Shown here in pieces: positions 40,932-50,096 of a DNA stretch of 64,000 bases. The stretch is from Pseudomonas sp. gcc21 (GTDB taxonomy: Bacteria; Pseudomonadota; Gammaproteobacteria; Pseudomonadales; Pseudomonadaceae), in NCBI RefSeq assembly GCF_012844345.1, contig NZ_CP051625.1, positions 2,790,001 to 2,854,000 on the forward strand. The letters are read 5' to 3'. Every line of letters begins with the position of its first letter. The first letter of the stretch is position 1. A model generated the notes under the pieces. It was not told the origin of the DNA, ran no database searches, and was given only the letters and a program-made list of their open reading frames with translations. Made by a program: the position numbers and the translations under genes.

Positions 40932-41218
40932 ATGAACACCGCCCCAACCACTCCTCGTCTTCGAGACCAGTTCCGAGCCGTTATTCGGTTACACCATTAC
41001 AGCATTACAGCATTCGCACGGAGAAGTCTTACTGGTGCTGGATACGATACTTTATCCGTTTCCACAAGCTGCGTTATCCTCTTGAAATGGGTCCGGCGGA
41101 GGTTAACGCTTTTCTCAGTTGGTTAGCGGTGGACCGAGACGTTGCTGCGGCCACGCAAAATCAGGCGTTGAATGCAATCGCGTTTCTCTATGCCCGGGTG
41201 CTACATCCCGCCAGATAA
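40932..41218 (+). pseudogene. intI: Integron integrase, truncated and frameshifted
   Basis: Starts MNTAPTTPRLRDQFRAVIRL and HHYSI in one frame; then an exact 8-bp tandem duplication (ACAGCATT, near 41004-41019) shifts to a second frame reading HYSIRTEKSYWCWIRYFIRF, HKLRYPLEMGPAEVNAFLSW and AATQNQALNAIAFLYARVL, the SAM-like N-terminal domain of IntI. It ends after LHPAR at 41218. The whole catalytic domain (about two thirds of a 320-340 residue protein, with the Arg/His/Tyr residues) is missing. The end overlaps the pdeM stop by 18 bp. Confidence 0.9.
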
Positions 41219-41854
41219 CCGAAATAGCTCTCCATCAACAACCAAAACAGCATCCTCGGCAGGGTCTGGCTTGATATCCCAACCCCCTGTCAGCGCGCCG
41301 AATGAGGGCAGTACTGTTACACCTTCGCGAAACCAGAATACCGGGGCGCGTAGTTTGTCTCTTCCTACTGTCAGGGTATACGCGGGGTGCAGGTGGCCGG
41401 CGAGGATGTGTTTGCCTGGCACGCTGATTGGTTCATGGCAGAGCCGGAAGGGGCCTAGATCCAGGGTGGCGTGCCAGGTGATGCCGATGTCTATGCCCTC
41501 GGCATGCCGGTCGTGGTTTCCGATCACGGCTTCCACTTGCACGTCCGCATGACGTTTGAGCCATAGCGGGAACTGCTCGAGGAAGGGCTCGCCTTCCCTG
41601 GGGCGATGGTGGAAGAAGTCGCCCAGAACGATCAGCCGTTTGGGGCGGAAATATTGGATGAGTGCGGTGAGGCGTTGCAGATCGTCCTGGCTTTGCCCGG
41701 TGGGCACTGCCAATCCCTTGCGGCGGAAGAAGGCGCCTTTGCCAAAGTGCGTATCGGCGACCATGAGCGTTGCGTGGGCTGGGTAGTACAGGGCCTTGTC
41801 GCCGTGCAGCACAACCTTCTCGCCCGCCAGCTGCCAGTCCAGCGTGCGGCTCAC
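41201..41854 (-). CDS. pdeM: Ligase-associated DNA damage response endonuclease PdeM
   Basis: Calcineurin-like metallophosphoesterase, 217 residues. Metal motifs VADTHFGK, VLGDFFHH, GNHDRHAE and HILAGHLHPAY are all present. GTG start at 41854 overlaps the helicase stop (GTGA), and this begins SRTLDWQLAG as in the family. Last gene of the exonuclease-ligase-helicase-PdeM operon. Its 3' end is the point where the integron remnant joins the core chromosome. Confidence 0.9.
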   Translation of the reverse strand: MSRTLDWQLAGEKVVLHGDKALYYPAHATLMVADTHFGKGAFFRRKGLAVPTGQSQDDLQRLTALIQYFRPKRLIVLGDFFHHRPREGEPFLEQFPLWLKRHADVQVEAVIGNHDRHAEGIDIGITWHATLDLGPFRLCHEPISVPGKHILAGHLHPAYTLTVGRDKLRAPVFWFREGVTVLPSFGALTGGWDIKPDPAEDAVLVVDGELFRLSGGM

Positions 41855-44313
41855 TTGCGTTTTTTCGCGACGCGGTCCGCGTTGCGCTCCAGTGTTGCCA
41901 GCATGCGTTGCACCCGTTGGCGCCAGTTTTCGGTACTCAGGCGGCTGCGCAGGCGGTCGACCCACAGCGGAAAGCCCAGCGGGGAAAAATGCTTTGGTGT
42001 GACGATGGTCAGCTCCTGTCCTGCGGCGCGCTCAAGCACATCGCGCAGCCTGCGTATGTCGAGCTGATCTTCCAGCACTTCGCGGCGCGCCTGGTCGAGT
42101 AATCGGTGATCGGGATCGTAACGTGCCAGGGTGTCGTAAAGCAGGCCGGTCGACGCCTGCAGCTGACGATCGGTCTTGCCGCGCCCCGGATAACCCTGAA
42201 ATACCAGGCCGCTGATCCGCGCAATATCACGGAATTGCCGGCGCGCCAGCTCGCTGGCGTTCAGCGCCGCCAGTACGTCATCGAGTAGTCGCTCCGGGCT
42301 GAGCAGCGTGCGCCACAGCGCTTCGGTCAGCTCGGGCGGCTCGGTGGAGGTCAGTAGTTCGAGACCGTAATCATTAACTGATAGTGAAAAGGTCGCCGGC
42401 TGGATCTGACCGATACGCCAGGCCAACAAGGCGGCAAGACCTTCGTGTGCCAACCGGCCGGCAAAGGGATAGATAAACAGATGGTGACCTTCCCGTGATC
42501 GGCAGCGCTCGATCAGCAGATGATGCCGGCCCGGCAAGGCGGACTGGTCCCGCTGCACTTCAAGCACTGGGCGCACGGCTTCGACTTCGGCGTCCCGGTA
42601 GATGCCCTTCTCCACCTCTTCGAGAATCTCCAGCACGGTGTCGGCGAGCTCTGATGACAAGGGCAACCTGCCGCCGTACCAGCGCGGAACGCTGTGTCGC
42701 CGGGTACTGGCTGGCCGTACATAAGCGACCAGATCACGGACCTTGATCAACTCCAGCGCGCGACCGGAAAACAGAAATACATCGCCGGGATTCAGCCGTG
42801 CGATAAAGGACTCTTCCACCGTGCCGAGCGACCCACCGCGCATGAATTTCACCCGCATTTGCGCGTCACTGGTAATAGTGCCGATGGCCATGCGGTGCCG
42901 CCGCGCAATGCCGGTGTCCTCCACGCGGAACAGGCCATCCTGCTCGACCACCCGCTGAAACTGCGGATAGTGTTCCAGCACCGGCCCGCCCTGGGTGATG
43001 AACACTAGGCACCAATGGAACATCTCCTCGGTCAGGTCGGCGAACGCATGGGTGGCGCGGGCTTCGGCCAGTGCGTGTTCAGCATGGAAACCGGGGCCGG
43101 CGGCCAATGTCACCAGATGCTGAACCAGCACATCCAGACACAACCGCAGCGGTCGGCGAGCCTCCACGCGACCGGCCTCCCAGGCGCGGCGGGCGGCGGC
43201 GATTTCCACCAGTTCGAAGGCGTGGCTCGGCACGCAGAGGATTTCACTGCTGGCGCCGGGCTGATGGCCGGAGCGTCCGGCGCGCTGCATCAGGCGGGCA
43301 ACGCCCTTGGGGCTGCCGACCTGGACCACGCGATCCACTGGCGAAAAATCCACACCCAGATCCAGACTCGAGGTACAGACCACGCAACGAAAGCTGCCGT
43401 CGCGCAGACCATCCTCGATCCGTTTGCGCAGCTTGCGGTCGATTGAGCCGTGGTGCAGGCCGATCTCGGTCAACCAGTCCATGCGCGCCTTGAGTACCGA
43501 CTCGAACCACAGCTCGGCCTGCGAACGGGTGTTAGTGAACAGCAATGCAGTTGCGCCCTGCTCCAGATATTCGAGCACACCCTCGAGCTGCGCCAACCCC
43601 AGATGACCGGCCCAGGGGAAGCGCTCAAGCGTCGGGGGTAGCAGGCCGCGAACGGTCAGTGTTTTATGCGTATCACCGGCTACGCTGACGCCCGGTGCGG
43701 CGCCCTTGCCGAGCAATACCTGCATCGCCTCATCCAGATTGCCCAAGGTAGCTGACAAGCCCCAGACCGGCAGACCGGGACGCCGCGCGCGCAACCAGGC
43801 CAGACACAGTTGTAGCTGGACGCCGCGCTTGTTACCCAGCAGCTCATGCCATTCATCGACGATGACTGCGTCCAGATGACGAAAGCTTTCCTCCACGTTT
43901 CGGTAGGACAGCAACACGGACAGGCTCTCAGGCGTGGTGACCAGCGCCTCGGGTAACTTGCGCCGCTGCCTGGCACGCACGCTTGCGCTGGTATCACCGG
44001 TGCGGGTTTCCACGCGCCAGTTAAGTCCCAGCCCGTCGACCGCCTCCTGCAGATTGCCCGCGGTATCCGAAGCCAGGGCCCGCAGTGGCGTGATCCACAA
44101 CACCCGCAGCCCGACCGGTGCTCTGGTTTGCTCCAGCGCCATGGATACCGGGCCCAGCCAGGCAGCGAGCGTCTTGCCGGAACCGGTGGACGCATGGATC
44201 AGGCCCGACTGTCCGTCACGAAAGGCGGTCCAGGTGCGGCGCTGGAACGGAGCCGGTTGCCAGCCGCGGCTGGCGAACCAGTCTTCAATCGCCTTGATGC
44301 CGTCAGCTTCCAT
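41851..44313 (-). CDS. Ligase-associated DEXH box helicase (Lhr-type)
   Basis: 820-residue superfamily 2 helicase, Lhr-core type. Walker A HASTGSGKT (about residue 40), motif II IVDEWHELLGNKRG, motif III SATLGN, C-terminal RecA domain with QRAGRSGHQPG, then winged-helix and Lhr-specific domain. Unwinds DNA or DNA:RNA in repair of damage together with its operon partners. Overlaps the ligase gene by 11 bases upstream and pdeM by 4 downstream. Confidence 0.93.
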   Translation of the reverse strand: MEADGIKAIEDWFASRGWQPAPFQRRTWTAFRDGQSGLIHASTGSGKTLAAWLGPVSMALEQTRAPVGLRVLWITPLRALASDTAGNLQEAVDGLGLNWRVETRTGDTSASVRARQRRKLPEALVTTPESLSVLLSYRNVEESFRHLDAVIVDEWHELLGNKRGVQLQLCLAWLRARRPGLPVWGLSATLGNLDEAMQVLLGKGAAPGVSVAGDTHKTLTVRGLLPPTLERFPWAGHLGLAQLEGVLEYLEQGATALLFTNTRSQAELWFESVLKARMDWLTEIGLHHGSIDRKLRKRIEDGLRDGSFRCVVCTSSLDLGVDFSPVDRVVQVGSPKGVARLMQRAGRSGHQPGASSEILCVPSHAFELVEIAAARRAWEAGRVEARRPLRLCLDVLVQHLVTLAAGPGFHAEHALAEARATHAFADLTEEMFHWCLVFITQGGPVLEHYPQFQRVVEQDGLFRVEDTGIARRHRMAIGTITSDAQMRVKFMRGGSLGTVEESFIARLNPGDVFLFSGRALELIKVRDLVAYVRPASTRRHSVPRWYGGRLPLSSELADTVLEILEEVEKGIYRDAEVEAVRPVLEVQRDQSALPGRHHLLIERCRSREGHHLFIYPFAGRLAHEGLAALLAWRIGQIQPATFSLSVNDYGLELLTSTEPPELTEALWRTLLSPERLLDDVLAALNASELARRQFRDIARISGLVFQGYPGRGKTDRQLQASTGLLYDTLARYDPDHRLLDQARREVLEDQLDIRRLRDVLERAAGQELTIVTPKHFSPLGFPLWVDRLRSRLSTENWRQRVQRMLATLERNADRVAKKRK

Positions 44314-45898
44314 AAATACGCAGCAGCTCTTTGACCTGATCGAGGGTGTCGGCCTCCTCCACCGGCTTGTCCTGACGCCAGCGGGCGATGCGCGGAAAAC
44401 GCAGAGCGATGCCGGACTTGTGCCGGGGCGAGGGTTGAATGCCCTCGAAGGCGATTTCCAGCACCTGCTGGGCCTTGAGCGAGCGCACCGGGCCGAACTT
44501 CTCGATGGTATTGCGACGAATCCAGTGATCGAGTTGCTGGATCTCCTTATCGGTCAGCCCGGAATAAGCCTTGGCGATGGGCACAAAGCTGTCGCCGTCG
44601 CGCACCGCCAGGGTGTAATCGGTGTACAGATTGGCGCGCCGGCCGTGCCCCGGTTGGGCATACAGCAGCACGGCGTCGATACTCAGTGGGTCGATCTTCC
44701 ATTTCCACCAATCACCGCGTATCCGGCCACTGCGATAGGGGCTGGCGCGGCGCTTGAGCATCAGACCCTCGACGCGGCGTTCGCGGCTGGAGTCCCGCAG
44801 CGTCGCCAGAGCCGGCCAATCACTGGCGTCAGTCATCGGGCTCAGCCGCAGCGCAGGTTGCGCCGCTTCGGCGAGCACATCTTCCAGCGCACTGCGCCGC
44901 TCCTCCAGTGGCTTTAGCCGCCAGTCTTCGCCCTGATATTCGAGCAGGTCATAGGCGAGAAACACCACCGGCACTTCCTTGAGCAGCTTCGGGCCCACCG
45001 TCTTGCGCTGGATGCGTCGCTGCATCTGCGAGAAGGGCAGCACATCTGTGTCCCAGGCCAACAGCTCGCCGTCGAGCACGACCTCAGGCAGCGCCAATGC
45101 AGCCTCTTCCACCTCGGGGAAGCGCCCGCCCATGGGCTCTTCGCCACGCGACCACAGCCACACGCCGCTGGGTCGGGCAATCAATTGCGCGCGGATGCCA
45201 TCCCACTTCCATTCCGCCAGCCACTGGTGCAAATCGCCCAGATCGGAAGGCTCGCCCTCCAGCGGCGACGCCAGAAAAAACGGATAGGGCTGGCCCTTGC
45301 GCTCTTCGCGGTCCTCCTCGTCAAAGAGGCGTGAATAAAACTCGGCACTGGGTTCGAACTCGCCCATCAGCCGGCGTGCGATCAGTGCCCGGGGCTTACC
45401 GCTCAGCGTTGCCAAAGCACGCTCTACCAAGCTCCGAGATACACCGACACGCAGGCTGCCGGTCAGCAGCTTGTTGTACAGAAAGCAGGCGTGGCGTGGT
45501 AACGCGCGCCATAGCGCGATGACCTGTTCCTTGCGCTGGTCTTCTTCCAGGGTGCGCAAACTCAGGATGCTTTGCTCGATCCATTCAGCGAGGCTGCCCT
45601 GCACCGCCGGCCGCTCGGCGTCACCCTCCATCAACAGGCTGATGGTTTCGGCCAGATCACCCACGTGCTGGTAGGTCTCTTCAACCAGCCATTCCGGCAG
45701 GGCGCTGGCCTCCGCCAGCCATTCGCGCAACCGGCGCGGCCCGACCAGACGCTTCATGCGTCGCCCGGTCAGTATGTACACCGCCCAGGCGCCGTCGTGC
45801 GGGTCGATGCCGTCGAAATAAGCAGTGAGCACATCCAGTTTGGTCTGGGTACGCGTCGTCGCGTCCAGTTCGGTGTACATATCGGCGAAGGCCTGCAT
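44303..45898 (-). CDS. ATP-dependent DNA ligase
   Basis: 531 residues. N-terminal ligase domain, adenylation domain with the nucleotidylated lysine in LAEWKWDGIRAQL (Lys 231), DGELLAWD (motif III), VEGLMLKRRASPY (motif IV) and WWKWKIDPL (motif V), then an OB fold. This type is the ligase of the 'ligase-associated DNA damage response' set, distinct from NAD-dependent LigA. Starts within the exonuclease stop codon region (one-base overlap at 45898). Confidence 0.93.
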   Translation of the reverse strand: MQAFADMYTELDATTRTQTKLDVLTAYFDGIDPHDGAWAVYILTGRRMKRLVGPRRLREWLAEASALPEWLVEETYQHVGDLAETISLLMEGDAERPAVQGSLAEWIEQSILSLRTLEEDQRKEQVIALWRALPRHACFLYNKLLTGSLRVGVSRSLVERALATLSGKPRALIARRLMGEFEPSAEFYSRLFDEEDREERKGQPYPFFLASPLEGEPSDLGDLHQWLAEWKWDGIRAQLIARPSGVWLWSRGEEPMGGRFPEVEEAALALPEVVLDGELLAWDTDVLPFSQMQRRIQRKTVGPKLLKEVPVVFLAYDLLEYQGEDWRLKPLEERRSALEDVLAEAAQPALRLSPMTDASDWPALATLRDSSRERRVEGLMLKRRASPYRSGRIRGDWWKWKIDPLSIDAVLLYAQPGHGRRANLYTDYTLAVRDGDSFVPIAKAYSGLTDKEIQQLDHWIRRNTIEKFGPVRSLKAQQVLEIAFEGIQPSPRHKSGIALRFPRIARWRQDKPVEEADTLDQVKELLRIYGS

Positions 45899-46893
45899 CA
45901 GTCGTCCTCGCCGCCGTAGAGGGTTTCCAGCTCGTAGGCTTCAACGCCTTCACGTTCGCGCAGATAGCGCACCAGATCATCACTGCGCCCGTGGGTGGTG
46001 AGCACGGTACTTGCGCCGGATTCGCGGATGGTACGCAGCAGGGCCGGCCAGTCAGCATGGTCACTGAGCTCGAAGCCATGGTCATAGCCGCGACGGCGAC
46101 GGTTGCCGCGTATGCGCATCCAGCCGGAGGCAAAACCGGTACTCGCGTTACGGAAGCGCCGCATCCATGACGAGCCGGCGGCAGAGGGCGGCGCCAGAAT
46201 AAGCTCACCGCCAAAATCATGGTCAGCGGGCAGGTCCGAGATGGGCAGAGTCGGCAGCATGGTCACGCCGGCCTGCCGGTAAATATCGGTCATCGCTACC
46301 ATCGCGCCGTGGACGTACACGGGCCGATCAGTATGTTCAGTGAGCGCGGCCAGCACCCGCTGCGCTTTGCCCAGCGCGTAGGTGAAGAGAATGCAGGGGC
46401 GGTCAGGATGCGCCGACCACCACTCCCAAATCTGCTCGGCGACCCGCTCCACTGGGGGCCAGCGGTAACAGGGCAAGGCAAAGGTCGCCTCGGTGATCAG
46501 GGTATCGCAGGGGACAACTTCGAAGGGTGCGCAGGTCGGGTCGGGATCGCGTTTGTAATCGCCGGTCACCACCCAGACGCGGCCATCATCATGTTCAAGC
46601 CGCGCCTGGGCGCTGCCCAGGACGTGACCGGCCGGATGCAAACTCAGGGTAATAGCGCCGAAACGCCGCTGCTCGCCGTAATCCAGGCCGGTGAACCGGT
46701 GCTCACCCAGCCGGTGGCGCATGATCGGCAGGCTGTCGTGCTGCGCCAGGTAGTGTTCACTGCCCGCGCGGGCATGATCGGCGTGGGCATGGGTGATGAC
46801 GGCGGTAGCCACCGGACGCCACGGATCGATGTGAAAGTTGCCCGCCGGGCAGAACAGCCCCTCGTCGGTCGGAATGATGATCGGATCACGCAT
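45898..46893 (-). CDS. Ligase-associated DNA damage response exonuclease
   Basis: 331-residue metallo-beta-lactamase/beta-CASP nuclease of the SNM1 type. Zinc motif THAHADHARAG (about residue 34), GDYKRDPDPTC, ITEATF, and the late FELSDHADW. First gene of the four-gene repair operon (exonuclease, ligase, helicase, PdeM). No damage-inducible (LexA) box was seen in the 100 bp upstream. Confidence 0.92.
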   Translation of the reverse strand: MRDPIIIPTDEGLFCPAGNFHIDPWRPVATAVITHAHADHARAGSEHYLAQHDSLPIMRHRLGEHRFTGLDYGEQRRFGAITLSLHPAGHVLGSAQARLEHDDGRVWVVTGDYKRDPDPTCAPFEVVPCDTLITEATFALPCYRWPPVERVAEQIWEWWSAHPDRPCILFTYALGKAQRVLAALTEHTDRPVYVHGAMVAMTDIYRQAGVTMLPTLPISDLPADHDFGGELILAPPSAAGSSWMRRFRNASTGFASGWMRIRGNRRRRGYDHGFELSDHADWPALLRTIRESGASTVLTTHGRSDDLVRYLREREGVEAYELETLYGGEDD

Positions 46894-47010
46894 GCGGTAC
46901 AGCGCCCCTGTGACACGTCGAAAGTCGACACCTGTAGGTGGGACAATCGCAGCGCGACGGTGTTACAGGGGTTGCACTAATCCGCCGCTTAGGCGTGTTT
47001 TAAGCGCAGC

Positions 47011-47796
47011 TCAGGCGCGTCTGGGCACCGCCAGCACCAGCATGAACAGCGCCGCTGCGCAGACCACGATTGACGGGCCGGCCGGCGTATCCAGATTCCA
47101 CGACATGCTCAAACCGCCGAGCACCGCCAGACAACCCAGCACACTGGCACCGAGAGCCATCTGTTCCGGGGTGCGTGCGTGACGCTGGGCGGCGGCAGGC
47201 GGAATGATCAACAGGGAGGTGATCAACAGCACGCCGACAATTTTCATCGCCACGGCAATGACGATGGCGATCAGCAGCATCAGCGCCATACGGATCGCCG
47301 TGACCGGCTGGCCCTCAACGCGCGCCAGCTCTTCATGCACGGTGACCGCCAGCAAACGGCGCCAGAGCAGCGCCAGCAATACCGAGACGACAACCACGCC
47401 GCCGAGCATCCAGCCGAGATCCGCCGTGCTGATCGCCAGCAGATCACCGAACAGATAGGCCATCAGATCGACCCGCACGTTATCGGTCAGCGCCAGCACC
47501 ACGAGGCCAAGTGAAAGCGTGCTGTGCGCGAGAATGCCCAGCAGGGTATCGCTGGCCAGCCACTGGCGGTTCTGCATCACCACCAGCAGGATCGCCAACA
47601 GCACACAGCCAGCGGTGACCGCGATGGTCAGGTTGATTTCCAGCAGCATGCCCATGGCGATGCCGAGCAGGGCAGAGTGCGACAGGGTATCGCCAAAATA
47701 GGCCATGCGCCGCCAGACCACGAAGGAGCCAAGCGGGCCGGCAACCAGCGCCAGCCCCAATCCTGCCACCAGCGCGTACATCAGAAAATCAGGCAT
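47011..47796 (-). CDS. znuB: Zinc ABC transporter permease
   Basis: 261 residues, about 8 membrane helices, ABC-3 family (metal-type permease). Conserved [19 protein letters not shown]. Start at 47796, overlapping the znuC stop by 8 bases. Imports Zn2+ across the inner membrane with ZnuA and ZnuC. Last gene of zur-znuC-znuB. Confidence 0.95.
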   Translation of the reverse strand: MPDFLMYALVAGLGLALVAGPLGSFVVWRRMAYFGDTLSHSALLGIAMGMLLEINLTIAVTAGCVLLAILLVVMQNRQWLASDTLLGILAHSTLSLGLVVLALTDNVRVDLMAYLFGDLLAISTADLGWMLGGVVVVSVLLALLWRRLLAVTVHEELARVEGQPVTAIRMALMLLIAIVIAVAMKIVGVLLITSLLIIPPAAAQRHARTPEQMALGASVLGCLAVLGGLSMSWNLDTPAGPSIVVCAAALFMLVLAVPRRA

Positions 47797-48565
47797 GCTT
47801 GCAACTCGGTCCGTGTTGATGCCCGGCGGGCGTTTCGACCACCTCGCCGTGCAGATCATGGTCGTGATCGTGGTGATGGTTGTATACCGCCAGCGCGCTG
47901 GCCTGCTCGCCGAACAGTGCGACGAAAGCGGGGTCCAGACTGACCTGCTCGGGCCGGCCGGAACAGCAGACGTGGCGGTTGAGGCAGACCACGGTATTGG
48001 TCGTGGACATCACCAGATGCAGGTCATGCGACACCATCAGTACGCCGCACCCGTAGCGGTCGCGTAGCCGGGTGATGAGTTCGTAGAGTTCGATCTGACC
48101 GTTGACGTCAACGCCCTGCACCGGCTCATCGAGCACCAGCAGATGGGGTTTGCGCAGCAAGGCCCGCGCCAGCAGGATGCGCTGCAGTTCGCCCCCCGAC
48201 ACCTGCTGCAACGGACGCTGGGCCAGATGCCCTGCGCCGACCTCTTCAAGCGCCTCGACCGCCGCGGGACGCTTGACCCGGGGTGCGAGCATCAGGAAAC
48301 GCAATACTGTCAGCGGCAGCGTCGCATCAACCTGCAGTTTCTGCGGCATATAGCCAATCCGCAGTCGCGATTTGCGTGTGACCGTGCCGGAATCGGCTTT
48401 GAGCAGGCCGAGCACGATGCGCACCAGACTGGTCTTGCCGGCGCCGTTGGGCCCGATCAGCGTGACGATTTCACCCGGCTGAACGCTGAGGTTCACCTGG
48501 TCGAGAATGGCGTTGCCATGCAGCCGCAGACTGACCGACTCCAAGGAAAGCAGTGCGTTGCTCAT
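47789..48565 (-). CDS. znuC: Zinc ABC transporter ATPase
   Basis: 258 residues from the ATG at 48565 (ATGA overlap with the zur stop). Walker [12 protein letters not shown], signature [16 protein letters not shown], Walker [13 protein letters not shown], switch SHDLH. His-rich C-terminus ([14 protein letters not shown]) is typical of Znu ATPases and may hold zinc. Confidence 0.95.
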   Translation of the reverse strand: MSNALLSLESVSLRLHGNAILDQVNLSVQPGEIVTLIGPNGAGKTSLVRIVLGLLKADSGTVTRKSRLRIGYMPQKLQVDATLPLTVLRFLMLAPRVKRPAAVEALEEVGAGHLAQRPLQQVSGGELQRILLARALLRKPHLLVLDEPVQGVDVNGQIELYELITRLRDRYGCGVLMVSHDLHLVMSTTNTVVCLNRHVCCSGRPEQVSLDPAFVALFGEQASALAVYNHHHDHDHDLHGEVVETPAGHQHGPSCKHA

Positions 48566-49056
48566 GCGGCCGCCTGGCACTGGGCACAGAGCCCGGTGAT
48601 TTCCACCGTTTCGCCTTCGACGGCGAAACCCACGCTGTTCGCGCTGACCGCGATGGCGTCGCGGATGGCCGGCTGATCCAGCTCGATGGCGATTCGACAG
48701 GATCGGCAGATCAGAAACTGCCCTTCGTGCCGATGCTCCGGACTGGCGCAGCCGATAAAGGCATTCAGCGAGGCAATGCGGTGCACCAGCCCCTGCTCAA
48801 GCAGAAAGTCCAGCGCCCGATATACGGTGGGCGGCGCGGCGCGGCGCTCATCCTCACGCGCCAGCGTCTCGAGAATATCGTAGGCACCGAGCGGTTTGTG
48901 GCTCTGCCAGACCAGTTCCAGCACCCGCTTACGCAGCGTGGTAAAGCGCACGCCGGCCTGGGCGCACAGCTGCTCGGCAGCGCCCAGCGCCTCGCTGACA
49001 CACTGGCTATGGTCGTGCGGGTGATGGGGGTCGATCTGAATAAATGCGTCCGTCAT
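48562..49056 (-). CDS. zur: Zinc uptake regulator Zur
   Basis: Fur-family repressor, 164 residues from the ATG at 49056. N-terminal HHPHDH, DNA-binding helix region ([29 protein letters not shown]), and the structural zinc site pairs CRSC and CAQC. Divergent from znuA across a Zur-box palindrome. The upstream in-frame extension to 49224 would read through that operator and is rejected. Confidence 0.94.
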   Translation of the reverse strand: MTDAFIQIDPHHPHDHSQCVSEALGAAEQLCAQAGVRFTTLRKRVLELVWQSHKPLGAYDILETLAREDERRAAPPTVYRALDFLLEQGLVHRIASLNAFIGCASPEHRHEGQFLICRSCRIAIELDQPAIRDAIAVSANSVGFAVEGETVEITGLCAQCQAAA

Positions 49057-49089
49057 AGGTCGGGCCCGTATGCTCAGCGATGAGTGAGC

Positions 49090-49104
49090 TGTTATCATAT
49101 AACA
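49090..49104. promoter_or_regulatory. Zur box
   Basis: TGTTATCATATAACA is a near-perfect palindrome matching the gammaproteobacterial Zur motif (GTTATANTATAAC). It lies in the 73-bp divergent region between zur and znuA, so one operator can control both znuA and zur-znuC-znuB. Confidence 0.88.
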
Positions 49105-49129
49105 CTTGCCACCCTCCGAGGTATGTCCC

Positions 49130-50080
49130 ATGTTGTTCCGTCGTCTGATGCTGCTGTTTGTCGGGCTCAGTGTGAGTTGGTCCGCTGCCTCAGCCACTAC
49201 CCCCACCGTGCTGACTACTATCAAGCCGGTGCAGTTGATCGCTGCTGCTGTTCTGGAGGGCGTCGGTTCGCCTGCGGTACTGCTGCCACCGGGCGCGTCG
49301 CCGCACAGCTATGCATTGCGACCCTCTGACCGCCGTGCGGTGCTGCAGGCCGAGCGCATCTACTGGGTAGGCCCGGATCTTGAGCGGTTCGTTGAACGGC
49401 TTCTGAATGAGAGCCAGACCGCGGTGGCGCTTATGCACATTCCGCAACTGACACTGCGCGACATGCGCCAGACGCTGGACGACCATGCCGATTCTGCGGC
49501 ATCGCAATCACATCAACATGCGCACGATGAGCTTTCGCACGGCCACGAGCACAAACCCGGCAGTCTGGACGCGCATATCTGGCTCGACCCGCACAATGCT
49601 TTGACCATTGCGCGCTATATGGCTGAGGATCTGAAGGCGTTGTATCCGGACCACGCAAGCACGCTGGATCAGAACCTGGCTGCATTCGAAAGTCGCCTGA
49701 CGCAACTGGATAGCCGGCTGCGCGCTCGCTTCGAGGCTCTGCATGACAAGCCGTACTTCGTATTCCATGACGGCTACGGTTACTTCGAAGATCATTACAA
49801 CCTGGCGCCGCGTGGCATTTTCAGCCTGTCCCATGATGTGCAGCCGGGTGCGCGACATATCAATGCGCTGCGGGAGCAGCTGCAGCAAGCCGGCCCCGCC
49901 TGCGTCTTCAGCGAACCGCAATTCACCCCACGACTGATCGACTCCCTGACTCGCGACCTGCCTGTGCGCAAGGCAGAGCTTGACCCGCTGGGCAGCGAAG
50001 TCGACGTGAATGCGCGGGGCTATGAGGCTTTGCTAAAAGGACTTGCCGACCAGTTGGCGGGGTGTCTTGAACAGCTGTAA
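49130..50080 (+). CDS. znuA: Zinc ABC transporter periplasmic binding protein
   Basis: 316 residues from the ATG at 49130 (GAGG upstream). Sec signal (MLFRRLMLLFVGLSVSWSAA), cluster A-I metal-binding fold: PPGASPHSYALRPSD (first His), the His-rich loop HQHAHDELSHGHEHKPG that is specific to zinc receptors, DAHIWLDPHN, and FVFHDGYGYFE. Delivers Zn2+ to ZnuBC. Confidence 0.95.
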   Translation: MLFRRLMLLFVGLSVSWSAASATTPTVLTTIKPVQLIAAAVLEGVGSPAVLLPPGASPHSYALRPSDRRAVLQAERIYWVGPDLERFVERLLNESQTAVALMHIPQLTLRDMRQTLDDHADSAASQSHQHAHDELSHGHEHKPGSLDAHIWLDPHNALTIARYMAEDLKALYPDHASTLDQNLAAFESRLTQLDSRLRARFEALHDKPYFVFHDGYGYFEDHYNLAPRGIFSLSHDVQPGARHINALREQLQQAGPACVFSEPQFTPRLIDSLTRDLPVRKAELDPLGSEVDVNARGYEALLKGLADQLAGCLEQL

Positions 50081-50096
50081 GCGACAACTGCCGGGA

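Larger units (their letters stand above)
28298..41218 (-). mobile_element. Decayed chromosomal integron (cassette array with dead integrase)
   Basis: Right boundary: truncated integron integrase gene on the plus strand (40932-41218). Leftward from it, mostly minus-strand short genes each end in or next to an attC-like site (listed individually; right-hand part almost regular, left-hand part more decayed). Orientation fits a standard integron, with integrase and cassettes diverging from attI. The stretch is visibly AT-richer than its surroundings. Two plus/minus genes at 34072-35926 and hairpin repeats interrupt it. The left limit is uncertain; I place it at the first hairpin repeat. Confidence 0.8.

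Noticed and set aside
28429..41218. Prophage or conjugative element
   Set aside because: No phage structural, replication, relaxase or secretion genes are seen; attC sites and intI explain the layout.
49057..49224. N-terminal extension of Zur
   Set aside because: Would put the Zur operator and the znuA start region inside the coding sequence.
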